Shown: in pieces, positions 24,271 through 64,000 of the stretch
How the letters are laid out: each line of letters begins with the position of its first letter
How positions within the stretch are numbered: the first letter of the stretch is position 1
Assembly (NCBI GenBank): GCA_963693085.1
Contig: OY856409.1
Span: 1,338,916,915-1,338,980,914, forward strand
Reading direction: 5' to 3'
Source of the DNA: Alisma plantago-aquatica
Lineage: Eukaryota; Streptophyta; Magnoliopsida; Alismatales; Alismataceae
Length of the DNA stretch: 64,000 bases
Notes under the pieces: generated by a model
Databases searched by the model: none
Told to the model about the DNA's origin: nothing
Seen by the model: only the letters and a program-made list of their open reading frames with translations
Made by a program: the position numbers and the translations under genes

Positions 24271-25949
24271 TCTATTTGAAAATTTTCAATATGTGAGAAT
24301 AAGGCATAATTTGGCCATCACATTAGGAATCCCGCAAAATCATGTTGTAAATAGCAATTATGTTCACCGCGTCGCCGTGGCTTGAGACTGGAGAACGTGT
24401 CGAAGGAGGTCAGATGATGGCAGCTTTGGTGAGTCTCCAGTCACGCCTGTTTTACGTGAATCTGGGATTACCAGCTGTGTCCGCCGTCCCTACTTCGTAC
24501 AGTGTTTGTCAAAGCATCTTCTATCCGGCAAATTATTTGTGGTGATTATTACTACCATGTTACTGCTAAAAAACTTCCTGGGATTTTAACGGCAATAGTA
24601 AATACTAAGACAGATATGAGATTCCACCAACAAATCTGTCACATAAATAAAGACTAGGAAACTCTGGTTAAGTATATTTATAGTACCACACATGCTTTTT
24701 ACCAAGTTATTACCATCATCTAGTGAACAAGGACCACCACTCGGGTTCATCAGAAATGTGGTTGTAGGCTCACTTATGATGTATATTTTGCAATCACCTC
24801 TTTGTTACCATGTCTCAGTAATCAGGAAGGGAGAAGACCAGTCTTTAATTGTGCTTGTTATCATTACCTCATTAACAAGCTGGCGTGATAAAATTGATTT
24901 CTTTGGCGGTGGGATAGTAAACAAATAAACTCGGAGGAGAAACTCTCGAGGTGCCATGCTGTTAGGAGGGATGTTGTCAATAATTCAAAAGATTAGTGTT
25001 TGTATTAACTCAAATGCATTAGTTAATTATGCAACTTCCCTACATCTAGATCCTTGAAACATCATTTCTAAATTTACAGCTATCCTTGCAAAGGTGTCAT
25101 GATTTTCTTCCGATGTTCAATCCTTAATATTTTACAAATTCTGACAAAGTTTAACTGAATATATATATTCAAACAACTTTTTTGTCATGGTTGTGTTATT
25201 CAAATGCTTCAGGAGTAACATGTAAAATGCATAAAATGTCTATGAATTCATTTATTATTAAATATACTCTTTATTTTCCCGTGCATGGCACGTACCCAGT
25301 TTCCGCTGCCATGTGATGGACAAATATTTTTAGACTATAAATCAAAGGGGTCGAGAATGATCATATTCAGATTTCGTTTGCAAACATCTAAAGTAGGCAT
25401 TAAGAGCAATTAGTCAGTCTAGTTCAAAATAGGCCATCAGAAGAATGTCATTATGTCAACTGAATTCAACCTGAATCTACGACAATCTTGTACCCATTTT
25501 ATATAGTGGTGGAATTATTGAAAAAGCTTTAAATGCAATAAACACTCCTTACCAGTGTAGGAAATCGTTATATTTGAGAGTTTGGACACATTCTAAATAA
25601 AGAACCATTTTAGCTTCCTCATCGGCACTTACCCTTTCACATCATACTGCAGGCCATGGACACGATGCGCTATTCCAAAGACGAATGTGGCCCCCCAGGA
25701 ACAAAGTACCTCCATAATATTCAGAGAGTAGAACTCTCAATAAACATCCAAATGTTTTCACAAATCAAATAAGTAACATTGAACATACATAATACTCGAG
25801 AACATCAGTTTTATACTAAACAAAAGTACTGGCCGTGTATGGTTGGCATGGGTCAAAGTATTGCTACTCTAGCAAACGTATTACAAAGAAAAAGACCAGG
25901 TAGCACAAGTAACATTACAACAAATTGCTACTCAATACCCAGAAAAAGT
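24271..25949. other. 3' flank of the host gene, no further gene supported
   Basis: AT-rich DNA lies between the end of element A and the stop codon of the minus-strand gene. The part nearest 25949 is presumably that gene's 3' UTR. Minus-strand AATAAA words exist near 25250, but no signal can be chosen. A short patch of higher GC at 24360-24545 holds a 61-codon open frame that I do not recognise. Confidence 0.4.
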
Positions 25950-54147
<28,198 letters not shown>

Positions 54148-54440
54148 TAGCTCCACTTCAAAACCCTCGAGATTTTCTAATTTCTATCGTTCCACGCTCA
54201 GGCGGAAGTCTCAAAAATGAAACGGGAAAGGGTAGTTTTTTAGATCCCGCTCCCGAGCGTGCGTAAGGCAAGGAGGTAGAGAACACTGAGGGAAAGGGGA
54301 AGAAAGATTATTTAAAAGTATTGTGTGGTTATGTTTTCTTCCAATTTTTTTGGCTTCCACAATTTCTAGCTTACATTCAAAATCTTCTCAAACCAATGTG
54401 CTAATCATTCGAGTTTAGCTGAACCTCAAACTACCAATAT
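54148..54440 (-). promoter_or_regulatory. 5' UTR and presumed promoter of the host gene
   Basis: A short, moderately GC-rich stretch ('cccgctcccgagcgtgcg') lies between exon 1 and the upstream LINE. No convincing TATA box was found, so only about 300 bp of non-repeat DNA remains as proximal promoter. This is inferred from position. Confidence 0.4.
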
Positions 54441-57400
54441 GGGTTTGCACATTCTCCATAATACTAAGCAAGTGAAAACCTTCATCAAAAATTGGACCCT
54501 CCAACACCCAAACAACCTCAACAACACCTTAAAAAGCCTAGAACAACAATTCCATTTCGTAAATCAAGACACCTCACTGGACCCCGCTCTTTCCTAAACT
54601 ATCAGAGCAGAGATGGAACACTTAAAAAAATGTCTAGACATTAAATGGAGACAAAGAGCGAAGATGACTTGGGTTAAAGAAGGAGATATGAATACCAAAT
54701 TCTTTTATAAAACTTGTAACAACAATCACAGAAAAAACACCATCACATGTCTCAAAATCCACGGCTCTATCACTATGGAAAAATCTTCTATCACTACCCA
54801 CATTACTGAACACTTTCAAAAAACCTTCAACACTCACCACCAACCTTCTTGCCTAAAAGAGTTAGATTGGACTATTCTGTGTTCCAAAAAAATCCCTCAA
54901 TCTCACTCCTTTATCCAAGCCTTCACCTTAGACGAACTAAACCAGGCCATTAAATCTTTAGGTCTGAACAAATCTCCTGGACCATATGGATTAAATGTGG
55001 AATTCTACCTAACCAATTGGGATCACTACAAAAAAATTTCCTAGGCTTGTTGATGGAATTACATCAGAGTAAAAATGTCCACAATATCATCAAACACTTA
55101 AACAGAACCTTCATAACTCTCATCAAAAAAATTGAACAACCAGACCTCATCTCACAATACAAACCTATCAGCCTAATCAACACATCTTATAAAATCATTG
55201 CAAAAACTTTGACTAACAGAATCAAGCCACACATCAACCATATTATTCCTCTAAATCAAAATGCTTTCCTCAAAGAGCGCAACACTCAGGATGCTTACCT
55301 GATGGTCAACGAAACCATCCACCATTGCCATATTAACAAATCTCTAGTCTTGGCCATTAAACTGGATTTTGAAAAAGCCTTTGACTTTGTTAATTGGCAA
55401 TGCATCACTCATACCCTCAAGGGTTTTGGTTTCCCTGCAAAATCGATCCATTGGATACAAGCTTGTATATCCACAAAGCATTTCTCAACCATAATAAATG
55501 GAGTACCATTTGGTTACTTCAAAAACTCAAATGGCCTTAGACAAGGGGATCGACTATCCCCTTACCTTTTTATCATTGTCACTTCTATCCTGAGTAGAAT
55601 GATACAACTATGAGTAGAAGGAGGTCTAATTAGCTCTCCCCCGGAGTGTCATGAGAGCATAATACAATTTGCGGATGACACTATCATCCTTATCTCCCTT
55701 GAGGACAAATCCATCATCAACACAATCAGAATTATAGGAATCTTCTCATACATATCGGGCCTCAAGATAAACCTGCAAAAATCTTCAATTTTTGGGGTTC
55801 ACATCAAACAATCTTTGATGACTAGATTCAAAGACTTATTGAGATGCAAGATAGAAAACTTCCCTATTACCTACCTAGGCCTTCCTATCACGTCACTCAA
55901 AATCTCCCACTACACTTGGACCCCGATCATAGAGAAGATAAACAACAAACTATCATCTTGGACAAACAATTTCCTTAATTTAGTCGGTCGTCTCTACCTT
56001 CTCAACAGTGCCATCACACCAATAACCACCCATTACTTGAGTTGCATTCCACTTCCCTCCAAGACCAGAGAGACCATTGATAAAATTCAAAGAAATTTCC
56101 TTTGAAACAATCACCACAACTCCTCCAACATAAGCAAACATTTTCACCTGGTCAACTGGGATACCATCACAGCCCCCATTAATCAAGGGGGATGGGGAAT
56201 TATCAATCTAGAAACTCATGCTTTCTATTTGATCACAAAAATAATTAACTGCTTGGCCAATAACAACAACAAAATCTGGAGAAACATGCTGACAAATAAA
56301 TATTACCAAAAGCTCTCCCCTGGCATAAAACACACAACAAGACCGCCTCCCCTCTTTGGAAATAAATAAACAAACACATTCCCCACATTAAAAAAATCAT
56401 CAACACCCCCCCCACTCACACAAACTCATATCTTTCTGGGAAGACTCGTGGTATAAACACCAAACTATCCTCAACATGCATACTTCTTGGACTATACCAA
56501 ATAAACTAAAAAATCTAAATACTACCAAATCTCTTGGCCTCCTTACAAATAGGAGATCTAACTCATTAAAGAGGTTCTTGCTTCGACACCTTAATCAAGA
56601 GAACATTAGGAACTAGATACTAGAACTAGAAAACAACTCCTCAAACCAGATTTCTTGGAGATGGGGAGAACTCTATACTGTCAAACTTGCCTACAACCAC
56701 CTGACCTTTAGAGGTATTTCCCCGCCCTTCTCCTATATCTGGAAACAAAAGTGGCCACAAAAACTCAAGACCTTCTTCTGGCTTCTGCTTAACAACAAAC
56801 TGCTAACTGATAAAAACCTTTCAAAAAGGGGTTTTTGTGGTCCTTTGAGATGCTCCCTATGCCTTAGTGACTCTGACTTTGTGGATCACTGGTTATTCGA
56901 TTATAGTTTTTCTAGCAACATCATCTCGCATTTTCTTAGGGTTGACAATCTAACCCACAACTTCACAACTTTTCCAACTGGTCTCACACCGACCAGAAAT
57001 AACTACACCCTCAATGGGGATAATTTCTTAGTCACCATATGTTGGAACTTATGGAGAGAAAGAAACAACATAATATTCAACAACACCATAAAACCAAGGA
57101 GCACCATCATCACCCAGATTATTTTAGATCTTCATATCCTTTCACACTGCATGGAAGAAGATAAAAGGAGGGCTCATATGACTCACATGAAGGGGAATCA
57201 GAGGCACGTTTTCTCTGTGACCTGAAGGCGATGATGGATGATGAAACTAGAATTGGCCTGCTACAATAATAGACAGGATTTTGCACTATCTTCATATACT
57301 AGCATTTTTAGTATTTTAACTCTAGTTGTCATGCTTCGAGGCTTGTTATGGGGTGCCTCCCCCACAGACTATTCACTTCTTTCTACAGAACTCCCCACCT

Positions 57401-57485
57401 TTTTTTAGCAAACCAGTAGTGTAACAATCGACGTAGCAGGTGCTAGCTTGCTATTGTCTTTATTAATGAATGACCTTTTATCAAA
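54440..57485 (+). pseudogene. LINE reverse transcriptase, 5'-truncated, frameshifted (family X, copy 1)
   Basis: It starts in the linker after the missing endonuclease ('TWVKEGDMNTKFFYKTCNNN', about 54667). RT follows: 'LNKSPGPYGLNVEFYL', a frameshift near 55030, 'LIKKIEQPDLISQYKPISL', 'KLDFEKAFDFVNWQC', 'NGLRQGDRLSPYLF' (about 55530), a TGA stop at 55611, 'IIQFADDTIILIS' (about 55665), 'FPITYLGLPITS' and 'LNLVGRLYLLNSAI'. After more breaks, a zf-RVT segment ('KTFFWLLLNNKLLTDKN', 'MRCSLCLSDSDFVDHWL', about 56770-56895) and 'ICWNLWRERNNIIFNN' end at 57225. A 3' tail runs to an A-rich end at about 57485. It sits head-to-head with the host gene. Confidence 0.87.
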
Positions 57486-57964
57486 AAAATAACTTTTCAT
57501 TTGAGTTAAAGAAAAATCAGTAGTCCTGATTAATCATAAGGGCAGAAGATATTTGAAATAAGGAGTATAACTTATAGTGTTAGCTACTAACAGGAAGGGG
57601 TTTATGACAACTGTTTTAGCTAGTAATATTACTATTAGTTGTAGTATGGCCATGTTTGGTTTGTAGGAAAGAATTCCAAAGGGTTCCACTAATGGTTAGG
57701 ATATATATACTACTATAAAAAGAGCAAGTCCATGTTGCGTTCTCCTTAACCCTCTCTCTTCTCACAATTTTTCTTAACTTTTTTTTATATTTCCTCTATT
57801 ATATATTTTTTCTTTGCAAAGTATAAATATCTCCACCGTTATCCTCACGTAACTGATATGACATTATTTTCGGTCAAAATATCACCAGAAACGAGAGTGG
57901 TTACTAATCACATTTTAGAAAAACATTAAATTTCCTTTTACCCAAAACAAGGCACCCTTTCTCT
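57486..57964. other. AT-rich spacer, nothing recognised
   Basis: A 'gccatgtttggtttgtagga' word at about 57650 resembles ends of plant MITEs, but no partner was found. Confidence 0.4.
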
Positions 57965-60117
57965 CTTAGGCTATGTTTGGGTACTGTATTTGGGCGCGAC
58001 ATTGTAGTTGGGCGCGACATTTCAACCGTTGCATTCATAATTACACAGTTTGGCTAACCATATGTTGATTTATCAAAATCGGCACTTGAAATGCGGCGTT
58101 CTGCCCTACTCATATTGCGCGGACATCCAGAATCACGTCAATTTTGGCGAGATTCTCAATCGCCGAGGCGCGGGTTCCGCCCCGACGCCCCCCGACTCTC
58201 CCATCCCTCTCCCCGTTCGTCTCTACTTCTCCCCCGCATCCACGCCACCCTTTTCCGCCTCTCCTTCCCGTCGTATCCTCTCTGGGTACTGGTTGATCCT
58301 CCTTCTACGCCCAGTCCTCTCTGGGCTAGCTAGGGTTTCGACTCCACCGTCTCCTCCTCCCCCGCCATCTCCATTCCCCACCGTCTCCTTCATGGCTGCC
58401 CGATGCTCTGCTCGCGGTTGAATTCGTCAAGGTGCTCTGCTCGTGGTGCTGCTCGATTCGATGGGCTCGTGGCGTACTGATTCGATCGGTTGGTCAAGGC
58501 GATTTCATGACCGACGACGCATCTCGTTCGTCCTCAGCTTGAGCAGGTGATTTTTCAACCATTGTACCTTCTCCCTCTTCCTCGTTGTTCTTCATTTGCG
58601 TACACGCCTAAAATGACCCCCTAGCGTTTTCTGATTTCGCCCCCTTTTGCCTCTCTGAGCCCTAGATCTCGACTGAGGACCTCACCCTCTTCCTTTCTGT
58701 TTTCGCATCATGATGATCTGGTTGGTGGGCCTCCCACTGAGGTCCAGAGGATCATGCTCTGGTTCCAACCCATCGCGCCACGCCCGGCCCCGACACCGGC
58801 GACTGGTTCAGGTGAATCGTCTCCAATAAAGCCAGACGATGAGGGGCTCGCCAGGCCTAGCGTTGAGAAGAACCGAATGAAGCGGAGCAGGGCCGCTGAT
58901 GGGGCGGCTGAGTCACGTCCGACTCGCCCGACCCGGACTCGGAGGGGACCGAAGCCGAAGAAGAAGGGCATGCCGTCAAACCACCACCTCTCCCTTTCTG
59001 CTCCTCGCTGGTTCAGTTGTCTCATATGTATGATTGTCCCTTTAATATCGAACTACCACATTTTTATACCTAATAACAAACCTAACCATCTATTAATAAA
59101 GTTACCTATAAAAATTGTATTTCCTAAAATATTATGCACAAGTAAAATATATATGTTTTTGTGAAATATACAAACTTGTATAGTATTGAATATTTTTGTA
59201 CCTAATAACAAACCTAATCATCTATTGATAAATTACCTATAAAAATTATATTTCTTGAAATATTATGTCCAGGTAAAATATATACGTTTTTATCAAATAT
59301 ACAAACTTGTATAGTAATGAATATTATATTTTATTTTTTAAATATTTAATGTAAAATAAGCATGTTCAATATGTAAGTGTGTGCTAAATAGTGATAGTAA
59401 ATATGCAGGATAGAACTTTTGTTTTCCCATCATGCGTTTGGATGTCCACCGGAAGGGATACTAAACCTTGTCTCCTTCGACTGTTCCCGAAACCAACCAG
59501 ATTTTATGCTGAAGCAAATGTTGCCGTATGTGCGCAAGTGCTTTGATATCTACTGTTACTTTACTTTCTGATGTTGCGGCAAGGAACAACAGCATTACCA
59601 CAAGCTACATCAATTATTTTGCATAAAAAATAAAAAAAACTTGATAGAAGCGCAGCTTCTTCCTGATCCTAATTTGTTACTTCGTGATGCCGTTGTGTGA
59701 TGCTAATCCACTTGTACCAGGAGCGAGGAGGTGCAAGTGTTCCGTTAGGGAAGGGAGAGGCAAAAATTTAGTATGAAATTGGAGAAGGAGGCTGATCGGA
59801 GATGAGGTTTGTGGAGACACCGGCAGAAACCAGGTGAAGAATATGGAGAAGGACCCGAAGATAGGAGAGAACTTTTATCGGAAAGTTTTTGGGAATCGCG
59901 GGCGTCGGGTTTGTTAGGGAGTCGAGGCTCTACCTATCCGGAGTAATACCAGGGTAGGGGGTACGCGGAATTGAGTTATCCCATTTGAATACGACTGCGT
60001 GGCCCCCGGTTTAGATATCCGTGTCAAGAAAACGCAACCAAAAGTAGGATTGTAAAACTAGGCAGTATTGCAGTCCAATCCTAGAGTTAATAATGCCTAC
60101 CAAACGTGCCCTATAGG
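57965..60117. mobile_element. Possible MITE-like element with a GC-rich core
   Basis: The left end 'aggctatgtttgggtactg' and the reverse complement of the right side, 'agggcacgtttggtaggcat', are a plausible inverted pair in the style of plant MITEs. No clean target duplication was found. The core at 58090-59030 is strikingly GC-rich and gene-like ('tagggtttcgactcc', CpG-rich, proline-coding) against AT-rich flanks. It may be captured gene DNA or the 5' end of a real gene. The open frame at 58754-59030 gives a basic 'RTRRGPKPKKKG' segment that I do not recognise. Confidence 0.38.
59061..59325 (+). repeat. 132-bp tandem duplication, AT-rich
   Basis: Two consecutive units of about 132 bp (starting 59061 and 59193) share 'tacctaataacaaacctaa', 'acctataaaaatt' and 'atacaaacttgtatagta', with modest divergence. 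Confidence 0.8.
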
Positions 60118-60160
60118 TTTGAACTCGTTAGGGCACAAAAAAAAGGACCTTTTTTAGCAG

Positions 60161-60988
60161 TAGACCTATCAAACTGGTGATTGAGTTGGGTTTGTGTTTG
60201 GTCATTGCGGGTTTGGGTTTGCGGGTGATTGTGTTGAGTTTGCTACATGATCATTGCGGCTCTGGATTTTGTGGGTACCGGTCAAAAAGATGCAATTCTA
60301 AACGAGGCAAAGAATGATAAATCCAAACCTGACCCAGCAGGTTATAGGTCACATGTGGGTGCCCATATAATATGTGTACAATATATAATTATTTTATAAG
60401 TTGATACTACAAAGGTAAAAGAAGACATTATCTAGTGTTTTTACATGAAATATAGCACAAGAACAACCTACGATTATATATTATCACCGTCAAATGAAAA
60501 ATGTTATATTTTTACAATCATTCAAGCATATACATATTTTTACGTATAATTCTCTAATGTATGATTCAGATCCTCTAATATATGATTACGATCAATAAAT
60601 TAAAACTACCAACTTGTGGTATGACTCCATATTTGTTTGATAGAACAAGTAGATAATGTAGTAGACGTAGATTTAATTTTCCCCAATATCCATCTCTGAT
60701 ATAAAATCTTGTTGGACAAGTTCGAGTTTGGACTGAAAATCCTTAACAATAAATGATTAGTATTAGATATTATTATTTACACTAAGTACTAGTATATCGT
60801 TATATTTATTTTTGTATAAGTGATTTGTTTAAGCGGGTTGTCTGCTAGCCACCCACAAAACTCACTAAATAAACAAGTGGGTATGTGCTTGAGTAATTCC
60901 AGTGGTTGCCAAACTTTATCATTCAAATTCGACTTAAACGAGTCAACCTGTGGGTGCCCACGGATTTTAACTCAGTTTGACAAGTCTA
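60161..60988. mobile_element. hAT MITE, TAGACCTGTCAAAC family (family 2), copy 2
   Basis: An 828-bp element has ends TAGACCTATCAAAC and, in reverse complement, TAGACTTGTCAAAC. It has the same 'gggtgccca' and 'gggttgg' subterminal wording as 40564-41334. Flanks TTTAGCAG and CTTAACAA match at 5 of 8 positions, and all three differences are transitions, so this copy is older. Confidence 0.72.
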
Positions 60989-60996
60989 CTTAACAA

Positions 60997-61465
60997 CAAT
61001 TAAAGGTCCTACATTGTGTTTGTGATGAACTACAAAATAGAAAATTCAAATAATAAAAAAGTGGCATGTAGCGTATTTTGACATTTTTTGGCTACATTTA
61101 TATGCAAAAGGTAGTGATCAAGAATGAAATACGAGGAATAAAAAATCAACTTAGTCACCTAATCCAATCAAACTTGACCAAACTACTCTCTGATCTGTTT
61201 TAGAAATTACGTGGTGTGGTCATAATAGGTGACTAGTTAACTAGTAAGATAGGGTTGGCTGAGTTAGATTTGAGCCAATATACTTGAGAACCCGAATTGC
61301 TTAAGTGGGTTAGTGTCTCTATTTTTTCTCACGACACAAATTTGGCTTAATGACAAAGAATTCAGAATGTTTTAAGGACGGTTTCGAATTTGGACTTTAG
61401 ATCTAAATCGACTAGAATGTTGAAAATTATTATTATATATTCAAATATATTTTAAAATACTAAAG
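60997..61465. other. AT-rich spacer, nothing recognised
   Basis: There is no open frame or repeat I can name. Wording such as 'taatccaatcaaacttgacc' resembles decayed transposon interiors. Confidence 0.4.
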
Positions 61466-63530
61466 CTTGACTTTGAAAAATCATTCAAAAATATTAACTG
61501 ACAATGCTATCAGTATGTGGAGGGATGTGACTTTTCTGATAGATGGATCAGTTGGATTCAAGAATGTATATACACATACATGTTCATAACTATCGTAAAT
61601 GGACCACCCTTTGGATATTTTCAGAGCTTCAATGGACTCAGGTAAGGATACTCCCTTTTCCCATTCCTTTACATCCTTGTGAAATTCATCTTACTAATAT
61701 GATCTAACTCACCATGGACTAATTACATCTCCTCATGTTTGCAAAGAAAACATCATTCAATATACTAATGATACCATCATCTTCATCGACATTGATGACT
61801 CAAAACATTATCAACACTATCTACATATTGGGTATCTTCTCTTATGTCTTGAGACTCAAGATCAACCTTCAAAATTTTGTGATTATAGACACACATATAA
61901 GCCTCGACAAGATTCGTTAATACCAGTCCCTTATCAACTTCAATATTGAAGACTTCCCATTCACCTACTTTGGCCTTATTGTTCCCCACAACCAGTATAG
62001 AAAACCATATGGAACCCTATCATCACCAAATTTAACAATTACCTATCCTCGTGGAGACTAACTTCCTAAATTTAGCTGGTAGACTTACAGTCCTCAATTG
62101 CCCGCTCACATCACTGATCACCTATAATCTTAGTTGTATCCCCCCTGCTCCCATCCATATAGGAAACAAAATCCATTTGGTAAACTGGGACATTGTTAGT
62201 ACATCAAAAAATATGACGGATGGGGTATTATCAACATTGGTACGCATGCCATTTGTTTGATCCTTAAAATTATCACAACACTTTGTTCGGATAGAAATTG
62301 CATTTGGAAAGAACACATACTTGACAAATACTACCATTACAAAAATTCTTGGTAGAAAATCATGTATTTTGGAAACACATTAACCGTCACATACCCTCTA
62401 TACAAAACCGCATTGTTACACCACCCCACATTGCCAACAACATCAAGTTCTGGAATGATCCCTAGTTCCGTGGACAATCCATCATTCACCAAACAATGCA
62501 TCTCCATATCCCACACTCTATATCCAACATCACTACTGGTAAAACTCTAATATTGTTAGGAAACCAACTAGATAACATTCTCAAAAGAATGATTATAGCC
62601 TCCTTCTTGGATATCATCCTAACATATCTTACTAGGCAGCTTGCAACTAATACTTGACATCACATCACATGGGAATGGGGCCCACATTCTCTCCTAATTA
62701 AACATACCACTTTTTTACATAATGTGGACACCTATTCCCTTTCAAATTTTATCTAGAATATCAAGGGACCACATAAAATCAGACTCTCATTTGGCTATTT
62801 AGTATTATAAGATCCCTACAGACAACAATATGAAGAAGAGAGGTTTTCATGGACTATTTTTTTTGCCTTCTGTGCTCCCAACATGAGGAAAATACTACAC
62901 ATGTCTTCATCCTCTATCACACCTCTACCCTTCTTAGAAACCACTTCTTCCTTTTACAGAACTTGCACACACCAACGCTGACAACTATTCAACAAATATT
63001 TCAGATCTCTCAGTATAAAAATCAGGACACTTATGAAGCAAGCTATGTTGGCATCCTTGATATGGCAATATGGACTGAAAGAAATATTAGAAGTTTTTAC
63101 AACCAAAAGATCAACAACAATATATCATTCAAAATATCATAAATTCATATCACATATTTTTACATTACAGATTTTCAGGACAACACAAAGCAGAGTAAAG
63201 AGAGCGAGCATCCATCTGTACGTTTTGTAGATAAGACGACAACGGAAAGAGCTTAAACTATTGAGGAGATCCTAGACAAGACTAATGATTATTGATTGTT
63301 TTTTCTTTAAAGGCCTACTGCCGGGGTGCCTTCCCGTTATTTGCTTAATCTATCGTGCATTTAGCTCAATCATATGGACTCTTGACTCATAGTTTCTATG
63401 GTACTCCTGGTATTATTTAAACTATGACCCGTCTCCATCTAGTTGCCTTATATAATTTTTATTTTAACATGCGATTGTATGTTAGAATCAATTTATGCAA
63501 CTGCGTTTAATAAAAAAATAAAAATTCATA
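61466..63530 (+). pseudogene. LINE fragment, same family as 54440-57485 (copy 2), decayed
   Basis: It begins in the RT palm ('LDFEKSFKNIN', then a TGA where copy 1 has Trp). Next come 'WIQECIYTYMFITIVNG', 'FNGLR' followed by a stop, a catalytic box changed from FADD to YTND (about 61756), 'NFLNLAGRLTVLNCPL' (about 62060), a late 'FFCLLCSQHEENTTHVF' zf-RVT piece (about 62855), and an A-rich 3' end at about 63510-63530. Many stops and frameshifts make it older than copy 1. Confidence 0.75.
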
Positions 63531-63644
63531 AAAATTTCATACTTTATCATCTGATTATACCTTATTAAACATGTACTAAGTAAAATAAGTACATCCACCA
63601 AACATGAAGGAAATTCACCACATAATCGGATCTTCTTTTTTACA

Positions 63645-63870
63645 GGAAAAAAAGGAATTGATCCCACCGTCGTGGTGGGAACTTTTCCTGTTTGGTGAAT
63701 CCAATCTTAAAAAATTATTTTTTTTGAAAAGTATTGCTGCGCATGGTGAGCTGGACTGTCTCATTCATAAAAAAGTTTTGGAGAAGAATAGAGATTCAAT
63801 CAAGGAGACCATTAGAGATATCAACTGGCAGAAATTTCTTTTCCGAAGGATTGGTTACATATTTAATGGT
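63645..63870 (+). CDS. Possible exon of an unknown gene
   Basis: 'cttttttacag' at 63634-63644 is a good acceptor, followed by an open frame reading 'GELDCLIHKKVLEKNRDSI' and 'INWQKFLFRRIGYIFNG'. A 'ATG|GTTAG' donor-like site lies at about 63870. Composition looks more gene-like than the surroundings. I do not recognise the protein, and the window ends before a partner exon can be found. It may be chance. Confidence 0.22.
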
Positions 63871-64000
63871 TAGTTGAATTTGGAATGCATTTGTTTGGGG
63901 CTCGTTCGTGCGTGTTTGACTGGTCCGGACGACTCAAGCACACAAAGATTTCAAATTGCCTTTCCCGTTTGATTAATCTGCTTATGACAGCTGTGACTTC

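Noticed and set aside
54148..54156. In-frame GTG upstream of the host ATG as a start
   Set aside because: Plant nuclear genes start at ATG. The ATG at 54147 follows an in-frame stop and is the natural start.

Overview
The window is nuclear DNA from a flowering plant. It is AT-rich and packed with plant transposons: CACTA, Mutator-like and hAT elements, L1-type LINEs and Ty3/Gypsy elements primed by initiator tRNA-Met. It also holds one spliced, plant-style gene. I see no bacterial operons, rRNA, tRNA or CRISPR array. The species cannot be fixed from the sequence.

The one credible host gene lies on the minus strand from 54147 (ATG) to 25950 (stop). It has four GT-AG exons of 210, 136, 169 and 223 nt, which join in frame to a 245-residue protein with a CX2C-X13-CX2C zinc ribbon and a lysine-rich tail. 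The 738-nt coding sequence is spread over 28.2 kb because introns 1 (20.5 kb) and 2 (6.7 kb) have filled with transposons.

Layout. 1-6470: old decayed repeats, including LTR-like blocks and a possible LINE ORF1 remnant. 6478-24261: a nest of Mutator-like elements. Outer element A (6478-24261) holds B (7539-9416) and C (9475-23905). C holds a LINE (about 9760-12585) and a complete-ended CACTA element (13280-23229), and the CACTA holds a small hAT (15825-16100). 24262-25949: 3' flank of the host gene. 25950-33424: exons 4, 3 and 2 and intron 2, which carries a hAT, three copies of a ~390-bp element bounded by (TC)n/(TA)n microsatellites, and a LINE fragment. 33425-53937: intron 1, with hAT-type elements (35458-36953, 37171-38201), a gag-protease-only Gypsy element (39732 to about 44597) that itself holds two hATs, a fourth microsatellite-bounded element (44751-45142), a young Gypsy chromovirus-like element (45335-51823), a 584-bp motif-rich insert and a reverse transcriptase remnant. 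53938-54147: exon 1. 54440-57485: a LINE. 57965-60117: a possible MITE-like element with a GC-rich core. 60161-60988: a hAT. 61466-63530: a second copy of the same LINE family. 63600-64000: a possible but unproven exon.

The transposon genes are nearly all broken by stops or frameshifts. The boundaries rest mainly on target-site duplications read by eye (8 bp for hAT, 9 bp for Mutator-like, 3 bp for CACTA). Family names are inferences from motifs and were not checked by a database search.
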